Shown: positions 1 through 9,243 of the stretch, piece by piece
Layout: each line of letters opens with the position of its first letter
Position numbering within the stretch: position 1 is the stretch's first letter
NCBI GenBank assembly: GCA_011391275.1
Contig: JAABQW010000221.1
Coordinates: 1-53,049 of the forward strand
DNA: 53,049 nucleotides
Reading direction: 5' to 3'
Origin: Betaproteobacteria bacterium
Lineage (GTDB): Bacteria > Pseudomonadota > Gammaproteobacteria > Burkholderiales > Usitatibacteraceae
Made by a program: the position numbers and the translations under genes
Notes under the pieces: model-generated
The model's database searches: none
The model's input: only the letters and a program-made list of their open reading frames with translations
Told to the model about the DNA's origin: nothing

Positions 1-405
1 CGAGAGCCGGGCGCGGTGCCGGTAGCCCCACGTCGGGCCCTGGATGGGCGCCAGCATGTTTTCCGGCGCCACCTTGCCGATGCGCGCGAGGTTGTCCTCG
101 AGGACTCGCTGCTTCGCGGCCACCTGCGCGGCGGGCTCCACGTGCTGCATGGCGCACCCGCCGCAGGTGCCGAAGTACACGCAGCGCGGCCGCACGCGCT
201 GGCTGGACTCGGAGAGCACCTCGGTGACCGTGCCGAGGTCGAAGTTGCCGCGGCTGCGCCGCCTCGCGAAGGCCACGCGCTCGCCGGTGATGCCGCCCTC
301 GATGAAGGTGACCTTGCCGTCGACGTGGGCCACGCCCACGCCCTCGTGGTCGATGGACTCGATCGTGGCTTCGCCCGTGGAGGCCGAGCGCCGCGCCTCA
401 GTCAT
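1..405 (-). CDS. rlmD: 23S rRNA (uracil-5-)-methyltransferase RlmD/RumA-like, N-terminal part (runs off window)
   Basis: Reverse-strand translation [38 protein letters not shown]...; TRAM-like start and [15 protein letters not shown] Fe-S cysteine motif typical of RumA/RlmD. Confidence 0.8.
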   Translation of the reverse strand, partial: MTEARRSASTGEATIESIDHEGVGVAHVDGKVTFIEGGITGERVAFARRRSRGNFDLGTVTEVLSESSQRVRPRCVYFGTCGGCAMQHVEPAAQVAAKQRVLEDNLARIGKVAPENMLAPIQGPTWGYRHRARLS

Positions 406-2821
406 CGGCCGGCGCGACGCACTCGGTGGCCGGGATGCCGAACACCTGCCGCTCGATGCTCCGGACCACGAGGACGCCGCCCCGCGTGTAGGTGACCGTC
501 GCTGCGTTGCCGCGCGTGAACTGGACCGTCATCGTCCCCACCTGGGTGGAGGTGGCCGGCGTCCAGGTGCCGGCGTTGAACGGCGGCCCCCTTGTCTCGA
601 GCAGCTCGCCGATGTAGCGGCCGTCGGCGATGCGCTCGCCGCGGCTCATCACCAGCCACAGGTCGCGGCCGGTCTCGTCGTAGGTGAAGAGCGTTGCGAA
701 GAGGATGTCGCCCTGGTGCGAGAGGCCCAGCCCCCAGCCGGGCTCCTCCGGGTTCCACCACAGGTCCTGGAAGTTGGTGGTGAGGCTGCGGTCGAAGCCG
801 GACCAGCGGCAGGTGGGCGGCAGGGAGAAGACCTGGCGCTGGATCGTCTTGGACACCCGCACGCCGTCGAACGAATAGCTGAGCGTGGCCTTGTCGCGGC
901 TCTCGAACTGCAGGTCGATGGTGCCTACCCTTTCCAGCGCGACCGGCGTCCAGGGGCTCGCGTTGAAGCTCGTCCCCGACGCGCGCAGGAGGCTGCCCTC
1001 CCAGTAGCCCGCGGGCTGGCGCGTGATCGAGGAGGCCACCAGCCACATGGGCTTCCCGTCGCGGTCGTAGGTGAAGAGCGTGGCGAAGAGCGTGGTGCCC
1101 TGGTGGTTCAGGTTGAGCCCCCAGCCCGGCTCCTTCGGGTCCCACCACAGGTCGGTGTAGTTGTCGGTGACGGTGGAGAGCGAGGCCTTCAGGGTGTAGT
1201 CGCCCGTCCCCTGCGCCTCGCGGTGCGAGAGCGCGAGGTAATAGGTGCCCGGGTCCAGCGTGCGCGTGATCCCGAAGTCCGGCCCGTCGCTCTGCGCGTC
1301 GTTGACGCTGCGGATCGTCCTGCCCGCCGAGTCGAGCAGCGTGCCGATGGTGTCCGTGCCGCCCGCCGTCCTGAGGGTGAGCGTCCCCTTGGCCTGCGGA
1401 ACGTCGACGCGGAAGACGTCCACGTCCCCGGCGTGGCCGAGCCGGCCGGGGTATGCCACTTCGGCAAAGGCTGCCTGCGCGACGGGGAAGATGCGCTGGG
1501 CTTCCGTCACCCGGTTGCCGTAGTCGTCTCCCCGCGCCGGCGGCGAGGCGGAAATGTAGTCGGCGATCTGCGGGTGGAAGATCTCGAACCGCCCGTAGAG
1601 GGCCTCCTCGGTCTCTGCGTTCGAGCACGAAAGCGCGCTTCCCGAGCGGAAGGTCGAACCCGAGAGGACGCCGCGGACCTGCAGGCTTCCGCCGCCCAGC
1701 GTGAAGAGCGCGGAGCCGCTGGAGCCCCCCTCGGTGACGCCGCGCGTGAACGAGACGCCGTACATCTGCTGCGGGTAATTGCGCACCTGCAGCTCCGCCT
1801 GCTCCTCGCCCAGGGCGAACTTCTTCACGTCGCCCTGCGGGTGGCTGATCGAGACGACCGCGTCGCCTTCGGCGAGGCGCGCGGCGTTCCAGCCGGCATA
1901 GACGGCGCCGGCGGGCGGGTCCTTCTTGAGCTGCAGCAGCGTGGAATCCGGGCCGTGGCTGCTGAACACGAGCGTCGCGCCGCCGGTCACCTGTCGCACC
2001 GCCGGGCTGACGGCGGACGAGCCGCACGAGTCCGCCTCGTTGAACCAGAGGGTGGTCACGCTCGCGGCCGCCGCCACGGTCGAGATGCAATGGTTGGCGG
2101 TGAGCATGAACGGGACGGGAAACTTCGCGGTGTTGAGGAGCGTGCCCGTGCAGACGCGCGCCTCGGTGCCTTCGACGAAGTTCACGAGCGCGACGGAGTT
2201 GCGACGCTCGGCGATCGCCGCATCCAGCGCCGCATCCCCCGACGGGCAGGTCACGTCCGGGCTGCAGGCGCCGGCAGTGGCCTTGTCCAGCGGCGAGATA
2301 TCGAAGTGCACGATCGATTCCACCGTGGGTGCCGGCCCGGGGGCCACGCGGGAAAACACCTCGATCTCCTGTGCGGCCCCCGGCGTCCACGGCGTCCAGG
2401 CCGTGGAGCCGTCGGCTTCGGACCCCTCGGATTCGCCGCGGGTACCGCGCGCGACGACCTGCGCGCCGGCGAGCCCCGCGGGCAGTGCGAGCCGCGCGCG
2501 CAGCCCGGCGGCGCCGGCCGAGGCGATGCGAAGGCGCGCAACCCAGCCGCCCTCGACGGCCGTCCACGCGACGGGCGACGACATCGCAGCCGCGCGCACC
2601 GACCCCACCCGCAGGCCGCGCCCCGGCATAGCCCGGGCCTCGACCTTCGGCTCGGGCAAGGCTTCGATCGTGGTGGTAGGCGCCCACGGCGCGCGCAGTG
2701 CGTAGGTCACCTGCCCCGCGCCCTCGAAGGCGCGCGACGGCATCTGCTGCGCGCCAGCGGACGCCGCGGCCCATGCCGCAGCCACTGCCAGGGCCGCGCG
2801 GCAAAGCCGTTCAATCGTCAT
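398..2821 (-). CDS. Secreted trypsin-like serine protease (lysyl endopeptidase-like) with PPC-like domain and two C-terminal DLWWNPxEPGWG repeats
   Basis: 807 aa; signal peptide; FMLTANHC (His), DSTLLQL (Asp), GGSSGSALF (Ser); [10 protein letters not shown]...[11 protein letters not shown]-type domain; two C-terminal ~110-aa repeats. Confidence 0.85.
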   Translation of the reverse strand: MTIERLCRAALAVAAAWAAASAGAQQMPSRAFEGAGQVTYALRAPWAPTTTIEALPEPKVEARAMPGRGLRVGSVRAAAMSSPVAWTAVEGGWVARLRIASAGAAGLRARLALPAGLAGAQVVARGTRGESEGSEADGSTAWTPWTPGAAQEIEVFSRVAPGPAPTVESIVHFDISPLDKATAGACSPDVTCPSGDAALDAAIAERRNSVALVNFVEGTEARVCTGTLLNTAKFPVPFMLTANHCISTVAAAASVTTLWFNEADSCGSSAVSPAVRQVTGGATLVFSSHGPDSTLLQLKKDPPAGAVYAGWNAARLAEGDAVVSISHPQGDVKKFALGEEQAELQVRNYPQQMYGVSFTRGVTEGGSSGSALFTLGGGSLQVRGVLSGSTFRSGSALSCSNAETEEALYGRFEIFHPQIADYISASPPARGDDYGNRVTEAQRIFPVAQAAFAEVAYPGRLGHAGDVDVFRVDVPQAKGTLTLRTAGGTDTIGTLLDSAGRTIRSVNDAQSDGPDFGITRTLDPGTYYLALSHREAQGTGDYTLKASLSTVTDNYTDLWWDPKEPGWGLNLNHQGTTLFATLFTYDRDGKPMWLVASSITRQPAGYWEGSLLRASGTSFNASPWTPVALERVGTIDLQFESRDKATLSYSFDGVRVSKTIQRQVFSLPPTCRWSGFDRSLTTNFQDLWWNPEEPGWGLGLSHQGDILFATLFTYDETGRDLWLVMSRGERIADGRYIGELLETRGPPFNAGTWTPATSTQVGTMTVQFTRGNAATVTYTRGGVLVVRSIERQVFGIPATECVAPADD

Positions 2822-5216
2822 CGGCGCTCTCGCACTGGGTCGCGGGGCTGGCGAACACCTGCCGCTCGATCGTCTTGGTCACCGTCACGCTGTCCACGAC
2901 ATAGGAAAGCGTGGCGCTGTTGCCGTGGGCGAAGGAAATCCTCATCGTGCCCACGGGCGCTGCGGTCGCGGGCGTCCACGGTTGCGCATCGAAGGGTGGA
3001 CCGGCAGTCCGGAAAAGCGTTCCCGTGTAATCGCTCGTTCCCGCCTGGCGGCGCCCGTCGGACATGACGAACCACACGCCGCGGCCGTCTGCCCGGTAGG
3101 TGAACAGCGTGGCGAACAGCGTGTCGCCCTGGTGGGCGAGGTTGATGCCCCAGCCCGGCTCGGCGGGGTTCCACCACAGGTCCTGGAAATTGCGGGCGTA
3201 GGTCCGGTCGAAAGCGGACCACGAGCAGGACGTGCGCTTCTCCGAGAAGCGCTGGCGCTCGATCTCCCTGGTCACCGACACGCCGCCGATCGTGTAGGTG
3301 AGCAACCCCCGCTCCACGGTGGGGAACTCGAGCCGCATCGTGCCCACCGCCGTGGGCGTCGCCGCCGTCCAGGGCGAGGCGTCGAACGCCGGCCCTGCCA
3401 CCCGGAACAGCGTGCCCTGGAAAGCGCCGTCGGGCTGGCGCGCGCCGTCGGACATCGCGAGCCACAGGGGCTCGCCGCCGGCCTCGTAGGTGAACAGCGT
3501 GGCGAAGATCGTCTGGCCCTGGTGGTTCACGTTGATGCCCCAACCCGGCTCGTCGGCTTTCCACCACAGGTCGGTGTAGTTCTCCGTCGTGGAGGCGAGC
3601 GCGAGCTTCACGGCATAGCTCGCGGTGCCTGCCGACTCCCAGCGCGTGACCGCGAGGTAGTAGGTGCCGGGGGCCACGCGCCAGGTGATGCCGAAGTCCA
3701 GGGAGTCGAGCTGCGCGTCGTCGTTGGCGGCGAGGCGCTCCCCGTCGGCATCGAGAAGGACGCCGACCGTGTCCTCCCCCCCTGTCGCACGGGCCACAAG
3801 CGTGCCGGCCGAGACCACGTCGATGCGCAGGACGTCCACGTCGCCCGCGTAGTCGATGCGCCCGGCGACGGTTGTCTCCGCGGCGCCCACGGCCACGGTC
3901 GTGGCTTCCGACGGGCGGTTGCCGTGGTCGTCGGCCACCGGCGCGGGGTTCGCCTGGAGGTAACGCGCCACCTGCGGATAGAACACGTCGAAGCGGTTGT
4001 AGATGCCGACTTCGTTCAGGTTCGTGCACGAGAGGCTGCCGTTGGGCCCGACGGAACTCGCGGAGAGGACGGCGCGAAGCCGAAGGGTGCCGCCGGAGAG
4101 CGTGAAGAGCCCCGATCCGGAGGAGCCCCCCTGGATGATGCCGCGGGAGAAGGGGGTGAGCCACGCCGGCTGTTCCCACTCGGGGAAGCGCGCCGTGCCC
4201 GACACCGTGGCGAGCGCGAGCTTGGACACGTCGCCCGCCGGGTGCGACAGGCTCACCGCTGCCTCCCCCGTGCGCAGCTTCGCCGCGTCCCAGCCCGAGT
4301 AGGCCACGCCGGCGGGAGGCTCCGCGCTCATGAGCAGCAGCGTCTGGTCCGTGTTGGGGTCCGCGAAGACCATGGCCATGCCGCCGGCCACCTGCTTGCG
4401 GTCCGGGCCCAGGGTGGCCGAGCCGCAGCCGCCTGCCTCGTAGAACCACACCGACGTGATGCTAGCGGCCACTTGCGCGCGGCCGATGCAGTGGTTGGCC
4501 GTGAGGAAATACGGCGCCGGGAACTTCTCGGTGTCGAGCATCGTTCCGGTGCAGACGAAGGCCCGCCCGGAGTCGATGAAGCTGATGAGCGCCATCGACT
4601 TCTTGCGCACCGCGATGGCCGCATCCAGCGCCGCGTCGCCCGTGCTGCACTTCGTGTCGACGGTGCACTCGGCGGCCACCTTGGCGTCCAGCGGCCGGTC
4701 GAAGTGCGCTACCCCCCCCAGCCGCACGGCGGATGTCGCGGGGCGCACCGCGGCGAACACCTCGACCTCCTGCCGCTCCCCTTCCGTCCACGGGCCCCAG
4801 GCCTGCGTCGCGCCGGCGGGGATGGCCATCGATTCCACGCGTCCGCCGGACCCGCGCACGCGCGCCTCGAGCGCCCCGGCCCCGGCGAGCTCGAGCTGCA
4901 CGCGAAGCCCGAGCGCCCCCGCGGAGACGGCGTCGAAGCGCGCGACGTAGCCGCCGGGCACCGCGCGCCACGTCATCGACGCGAAGTCCTTCGGCGCGGG
5001 GCGGACCGTGCCTACCTGCACCGGCCCGCCCGCGGGCACCGGCGAGGATTTCCCGGTGGGCTCCTGCCAGCGGTACGTCGCATCGGCGTGCGCCGCCTGG
5101 AAGCGTGCGGCCGGCGCATCTTCTCCCTGGAGCACGCGGCCCGGCATCGACTGCGACGCGGCTGCGGGAAGCGCCAGTGCCGCGAGCGCGGCCGCGATGC
5201 GAAGTGCGCGCCTCAT
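2811..5216 (-). CDS. Secreted trypsin-like serine protease, tandem paralog of the neighbouring gene, with PPC-like domain and two C-terminal repeats
   Basis: Start MRRALRIAAALAALALPAAASQ (signal peptide); FLTANHC, DQTLLLM, GGSSGSGLF; same architecture as 398..2821; 11-nt overlap with it. Confidence 0.85.
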   Translation of the reverse strand: MRRALRIAAALAALALPAAASQSMPGRVLQGEDAPAARFQAAHADATYRWQEPTGKSSPVPAGGPVQVGTVRPAPKDFASMTWRAVPGGYVARFDAVSAGALGLRVQLELAGAGALEARVRGSGGRVESMAIPAGATQAWGPWTEGERQEVEVFAAVRPATSAVRLGGVAHFDRPLDAKVAAECTVDTKCSTGDAALDAAIAVRKKSMALISFIDSGRAFVCTGTMLDTEKFPAPYFLTANHCIGRAQVAASITSVWFYEAGGCGSATLGPDRKQVAGGMAMVFADPNTDQTLLLMSAEPPAGVAYSGWDAAKLRTGEAAVSLSHPAGDVSKLALATVSGTARFPEWEQPAWLTPFSRGIIQGGSSGSGLFTLSGGTLRLRAVLSASSVGPNGSLSCTNLNEVGIYNRFDVFYPQVARYLQANPAPVADDHGNRPSEATTVAVGAAETTVAGRIDYAGDVDVLRIDVVSAGTLVARATGGEDTVGVLLDADGERLAANDDAQLDSLDFGITWRVAPGTYYLAVTRWESAGTASYAVKLALASTTENYTDLWWKADEPGWGINVNHQGQTIFATLFTYEAGGEPLWLAMSDGARQPDGAFQGTLFRVAGPAFDASPWTAATPTAVGTMRLEFPTVERGLLTYTIGGVSVTREIERQRFSEKRTSCSWSAFDRTYARNFQDLWWNPAEPGWGINLAHQGDTLFATLFTYRADGRGVWFVMSDGRRQAGTSDYTGTLFRTAGPPFDAQPWTPATAAPVGTMRISFAHGNSATLSYVVDSVTVTKTIERQVFASPATQCESADDD

Positions 5217-6187
5217 GCCCGGCCCGCCAGGCGCTTGAGGCCCAGCCACTGCTGGCGCCAGAAGCCGTCGCCGTAGTCGCGCCCCTCGAGCTGGTCGCGG
5301 ATGCCGGTGGCGGGAAACTCGCGCACCGGGCTCGCCGTGCCGAACAGGTGGTCCCACACGGGGAACAACACGGCGAAGTTGCAGCCCTTGGCGCGGCCCT
5401 CGTGCCCGGTGCCGATGGCGTGGTGGACGCGGTGGTAGCGCGGGCTGACGAGCAGCCGCTCGCCCACGCGGCCGAAGGCGAGGCGCACGTTGGCGTGCGA
5501 GAGGCTCTCGAAGGCGCGCGTGACGGCGACGATGGCCACGAACTGGCCGGGGGCCACGCCTATGAAGAGCGCCACGATCGCGAGCACCAGGTCCGTGATC
5601 ACCATGTCGAGAAGGTGGTTGCGGTCGTCGGTCCAGAAGGTCATCTCGCGCTGGCTGTGGTGCACCGCGTGCAGCGCCCACCAGAAACCGGAACCGTGCT
5701 GGGCGCGGTGCAACCAGTACAGGACGAAGTCGAGCGCCACGAGGTAGGCGAGGAACGAGGCGAACGGGTGCGCGAGGAGGCCGGGCACCGCGTCCTCGAG
5801 CTTGGGCGGGATGAAGTCCTGCATGCGCAGCCATCCGTCGAGCCCGTCTACGACCGGCAGCAGCAGGAAGAAGATCGCGAGCGGCAGCACGCCCAGCCGC
5901 ACGAGGAGCGTGTAGGCCACGTCGACGCGCACGGGACGGCGGTCCTCCCATGTCTCGACGGGGCGCCACTTCTCGAGCGCACCCAGCACGGCGGCGAGCA
6001 CCACGATCTCGAACGCGCCGATCATGAAGATCTCCGTGGCGTCGAACGCGCCCTCGAGCCAGGTGACCATGCCGAGCCTGAAGACGGCCGGCTGCACCAC
6101 CGACTCGAAGAGCGCGGCGTGGATTTGTGCCCAGAGCGTGGTCGCGAACGCGCCGGCATCAAGAAGAAAATCGGTCAGTGGATCCAT
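5213..6187 (-). CDS. Sterol desaturase / fatty acid hydroxylase superfamily membrane protein
   Basis: 324 aa; His clusters HRAQH, HAVHH, HRVHHAIG in a multi-TM protein. Confidence 0.85.
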   Translation of the reverse strand: MDPLTDFLLDAGAFATTLWAQIHAALFESVVQPAVFRLGMVTWLEGAFDATEIFMIGAFEIVVLAAVLGALEKWRPVETWEDRRPVRVDVAYTLLVRLGVLPLAIFFLLLPVVDGLDGWLRMQDFIPPKLEDAVPGLLAHPFASFLAYLVALDFVLYWLHRAQHGSGFWWALHAVHHSQREMTFWTDDRNHLLDMVITDLVLAIVALFIGVAPGQFVAIVAVTRAFESLSHANVRLAFGRVGERLLVSPRYHRVHHAIGTGHEGRAKGCNFAVLFPVWDHLFGTASPVREFPATGIRDQLEGRDYGDGFWRQQWLGLKRLAGRA

Positions 6188-6918
6188 TTACGGTCGTCGG
6201 TGAGGCGGGCGAAGCAAAGCCCGCGGGACTTGAGGCCGGCGATGAGCCCGTCGAGGCGGGGCCAGAGCGGTTCCTGGCGCGACCAGATGCCCAGGTGCCA
6301 GAGGAGGATGTCGCCGTCCTTGATGTCGCGCAGTTGCCTCTCCATGAGCTTGTCGCCGGGGAAGCGGTCGGAGGGCAGCTCGTCGCCGCTGAAGCCCGCC
6401 GGCGTCCACCCCGCGTGCGTGAAGCCGCAACCCCTGGCGTACTCGATCGACTTCGGCGTGATGCGCCCGCCGGGCGCGCGCCACAGGCCGTCGAAGCCGC
6501 GCCCGGTCATGGCGCGGAAGGCTTCCTCGGGCTTCCTCAGCTCCGCGCACAGGGCGACGTCGTCGAGGATTTCCCCTTGCGTGCTGCCCATGGGGGCGTA
6601 GCGGATCTTGCCGCCCCGGGTGTCTCCGGCGAAATACCAGTGCCGCCACGTGTGCGAGCCGAAGGCGTGGCCGGCCTGCACCAGCTTCTTCCAGTACGGC
6701 GCCCACGAAGGGTCGAGCGCCGTGTCGCCGCGCTTCGTCTTCTCGTTCGAGAGGAAGAACGTGGCCTTCACCTGGTGCTTGTCGAGGATCGCGGCGATCC
6801 CCTCGGCGGGTTCCATGTGGCCCGTGTCGAAGGTGAGGTAGACGGTGCCGGTGCAGGGGGCAGCCGCCGCCGGAAGGGCGGCCAGTGCCAGGGCGGCCAA
6901 CGCGGCGCGGGCCCTCAT
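6175..6918 (-). CDS. Polysaccharide deacetylase family protein, secreted
   Basis: MRARAALAALALAALPAAAAPCTGTVYLTFDTGH...; LTFDTGH and HTWRHW NodB-type motifs; ORF track entry is an upstream-extended frame. Confidence 0.8.
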   Translation of the reverse strand: MRARAALAALALAALPAAAAPCTGTVYLTFDTGHMEPAEGIAAILDKHQVKATFFLSNEKTKRGDTALDPSWAPYWKKLVQAGHAFGSHTWRHWYFAGDTRGGKIRYAPMGSTQGEILDDVALCAELRKPEEAFRAMTGRGFDGLWRAPGGRITPKSIEYARGCGFTHAGWTPAGFSGDELPSDRFPGDKLMERQLRDIKDGDILLWHLGIWSRQEPLWPRLDGLIAGLKSRGLCFARLTDDRKWIH

Positions 6919-7886
6919 TGCCGCGGCGCGTGCGACTGGAAGTAGAGCCCGTGCGGCGACTTGCCCACCGGGATCTGGTGCAGGACCTTCTTCGTCTCCA
7001 GGTCCACCACGGTGACCATGCGGATCCAGCGCGAGGTGGTCCAGAGCTGCTTGCCGTCCCTGGTGATCTCCATGCAGTCCGGGCCGCCGGGAACGGGGAA
7101 GGTTTCCTTCACCTCGAGAGTCTGCTGGTCGACCATCGAGATGGTGTTGGCCATGCGGTTGGAGAGGAAGACGTGGCGGCCGTCGCCGCGGGCGACGAAG
7201 TTGTGCGCCCCCAGCCCGGTGAGGATGCGCTTCACCATCCTGCGCGCGCGCCAGTCGTAGATCTCGAGGTGGCTCTCTCCGGTGATGCCGACGAGCAGGT
7301 GCCGGTCGTCGGGCGTCATCCAGATGCCGGCGGGCTGCTTGCCCGTGGGCATCGTCCACACGATCTCCTGCTTCCCGAGGTCGATCGTGATGAACTCGTT
7401 GGATTCCTGCAGCGTCACGAAGGCGAGCTTGCTGTCGGCGGAGAACGCGATGTGGCTGGGGACCTTGCCGGTGGGAAGGCGCTTGGCCAACCTGAAGTCC
7501 GCCCCGTGGTAGATGTCCACGCGGTCCAGCCGGTTGGAGGCGGAGACGAACCACTTGCGGTCGGGCGAATAGGCGATCTGGTACGGGTCGCTGATGCCGG
7601 GGACGCGCCGCAGGATGTCGCCCGTCTTCGGGTCCAGGAACACGAGGTCGTTGCTGGACGCGTTGGCGACGATCAGCTCCTTGTTGTCGGGCGTGGCCAT
7701 GAGGTGGTGCGGCTCCTTGCCCACGGGCACGCGCTTCTCCTCCTTCCGGGACACCGGGTCGACGATGGAGATGCTGCCGTCGCCGGAGTTGAGCACGATG
7801 ACCTTCTCGCCCGGGGCGAAAACCGCGTGCGCCGATGCCGCCCAGGCGAGCGCCGCGAGGAGGATGGTTTTCCCGAGAGTTTTCAT
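6915..7886 (-). CDS. YVTN-family beta-propeller repeat protein, secreted
   Basis: MKTLGKTILLAALAWAASAHAVFAPGEKVIVLNSGDGSISIVDP...; repeated V(V/L)N...ISIVD / IPVGKSPHG blades. Confidence 0.8.
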   Translation of the reverse strand: MKTLGKTILLAALAWAASAHAVFAPGEKVIVLNSGDGSISIVDPVSRKEEKRVPVGKEPHHLMATPDNKELIVANASSNDLVFLDPKTGDILRRVPGISDPYQIAYSPDRKWFVSASNRLDRVDIYHGADFRLAKRLPTGKVPSHIAFSADSKLAFVTLQESNEFITIDLGKQEIVWTMPTGKQPAGIWMTPDDRHLLVGITGESHLEIYDWRARRMVKRILTGLGAHNFVARGDGRHVFLSNRMANTISMVDQQTLEVKETFPVPGGPDCMEITRDGKQLWTTSRWIRMVTVVDLETKKVLHQIPVGKSPHGLYFQSHAPRQ

Positions 7887-7938
7887 AGGCTTATGATAAC
7901 ATGCCGCGCATGACTTCCTGGCCCGTGGGCGCAACCGG

Positions 7939-8499
7939 ATGACCCTTCACGTGGTGCCCATCAACCACTGCAACGCCTGCGGGGCGAAAGTGGATTACCG
8001 CATCCCCAAGGGCGACACGCATGCGCGCGCCGTCTGCCCCGCGTGCGGCCACATCCAGTACCAGAATCCGAAGGTCGTCGTGGGCTCGGTGCCGGTGTGG
8101 GAAGACCGCATTCTCCTCTGCCGCCGCGCCATCGAGCCGCGGCACGGCAAGTGGACGCTGCCCGCGGGCTTCATGGAGAACAACGAGACGGCGCCCGAGG
8201 GCGCGGCGCGCGAGGCGCTCGAGGAGGCCAACGCGCGCGTCGAGATCGAGCAGCTCTACACGCTCTTCTCCGTGCCGCACATCAGCCAGGTCTACGTGCT
8301 CTTCCGCGCGCGCCTCCTCGACCTCGACTTCTCGGCGGGCGAGGAGAGCCTGGAGGTGAAGCTCGTGCGCGAGGACGAGATCCCCTGGGACGAGCTCGCC
8401 TTCGCCTGCGTGCGCCGGACGCTGGCGCACTTCTTCGAGGACCGCCGCACCGGCGTGTACCTGCCGCGGTTCGGCGAGATCCGTCCTCCCGAGCGGTAG
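7939..8499 (+). CDS. NUDIX hydrolase with N-terminal zinc ribbon
   Basis: CNACG...CPACG zinc ribbon; Nudix box GFMENNETAPEGAAREALEEANA. Confidence 0.9.
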   Translation: MTLHVVPINHCNACGAKVDYRIPKGDTHARAVCPACGHIQYQNPKVVVGSVPVWEDRILLCRRAIEPRHGKWTLPAGFMENNETAPEGAAREALEEANARVEIEQLYTLFSVPHISQVYVLFRARLLDLDFSAGEESLEVKLVREDEIPWDELAFACVRRTLAHFFEDRRTGVYLPRFGEIRPPER

Positions 8500-8593
8500 A
8501 AGAAGCAGAAAAAGGGGTCAGATCCCTTTATTGGGACGGTTCTGTAGAACCGTCCCAATAAAGGGATCTGACCCCTTTTTCTGCTTCTTCTAC
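8496..8593. repeat. Perfect inverted repeat, 48-bp arms with 2-nt centre, bounded by two convergent stop codons
   Basis: GTAGAAGAAGCAGAAAAAGGGGTCAGATCCCTTTATTGGGACGGTTCT-GT-AGAACCGTCCCAATAAAGGGATCTGACCCCTTTTTCTGCTTCTTCTAC; arms checked base by base. Confidence 0.97.
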
Positions 8594-9243
8594 GCGACGC
8601 GAAGCACCTGGTCGTCGGCGACGACGAAGACCTGGTCGCCCGCGCGCGGGCGCACGGCGGCCGAGCCGGTGAAGGCCCCGAAGGACGGCAGCACGCCCAT
8701 GCGCGGGCCGAACCAGAAGCACGGCAGGCGAAGCGACTGGCCGCCGCGCTCGGAAAGGCGCACCGCGGGGTGGATGTGCCCCGCCAGCGCGTAGCCGCCG
8801 CGCACCGGGGCCGGTTCGTGCACAAGCGCGAAGGGCCCCATCGCCTCGCCGGGGTTCACGCAGCGCACGCCCCACTCGGCAGGCGGGTCGCCGGCGCGGT
8901 CGTCGTGGTTGCCGCGCACCAGCGTGATCGCGAGGTCCGCCCGCGAAGCGCGCCAGCGGGCGAACCGGTCGAGCGTCGCAGGCACCCTCCCTCGCGCGCT
9001 GTGCAGGAAGTCGCCCAGGAACACGAGGTGCTCGGCGGCCCCCGCTGCGAGCGCGCGCTCGAGGCGATCCACGTTGTCCGCGGTCGTGCCCGCGGGCAGG
9101 GGAATGCCGGCGCTGCGGAAGCTGGCGGCCTTGCCGAGATGGAAGTCGGCGACGAAGAGCGTCCTGGCCGCCGGCCACCATGCGGCGCGCTCGGCCAGCA
9201 GGACCAGCCGCTCCCCCGCGACGACGCACTCGGTTGCCATCAT
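8590..9243 (-). CDS. pdeM: Ligase-associated DNA damage response endonuclease PdeM-like metallophosphoesterase
   Basis: FVADFHLGK, FLGDFLH, VRGNHD, LAGHIHP metallophosphoesterase motifs; ATGA overlap with the Lhr-like helicase gene. Confidence 0.85.
   Translation of the reverse strand: MMATECVVAGERLVLLAERAAWWPAARTLFVADFHLGKAASFRSAGIPLPAGTTADNVDRLERALAAGAAEHLVFLGDFLHSARGRVPATLDRFARWRASRADLAITLVRGNHDDRAGDPPAEWGVRCVNPGEAMGPFALVHEPAPVRGGYALAGHIHPAVRLSERGGQSLRLPCFWFGPRMGVLPSFGAFTGSAAVRPRAGDQVFVVADDQVLRVA

Noticed and set aside
44-3067. Long plus-strand ORF (1007 aa) antisense to the protease genes, and similar long antisense ORFs throughout (e.g. 9405..11780, 20018..21760, 29719..31878, 38407..41232, 49949..52945)
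   Set aside because: Arg/Ala/Pro/His-rich or low-complexity translations with no family motifs, opposite strongly supported genes; typical antisense open frames in high-GC DNA.
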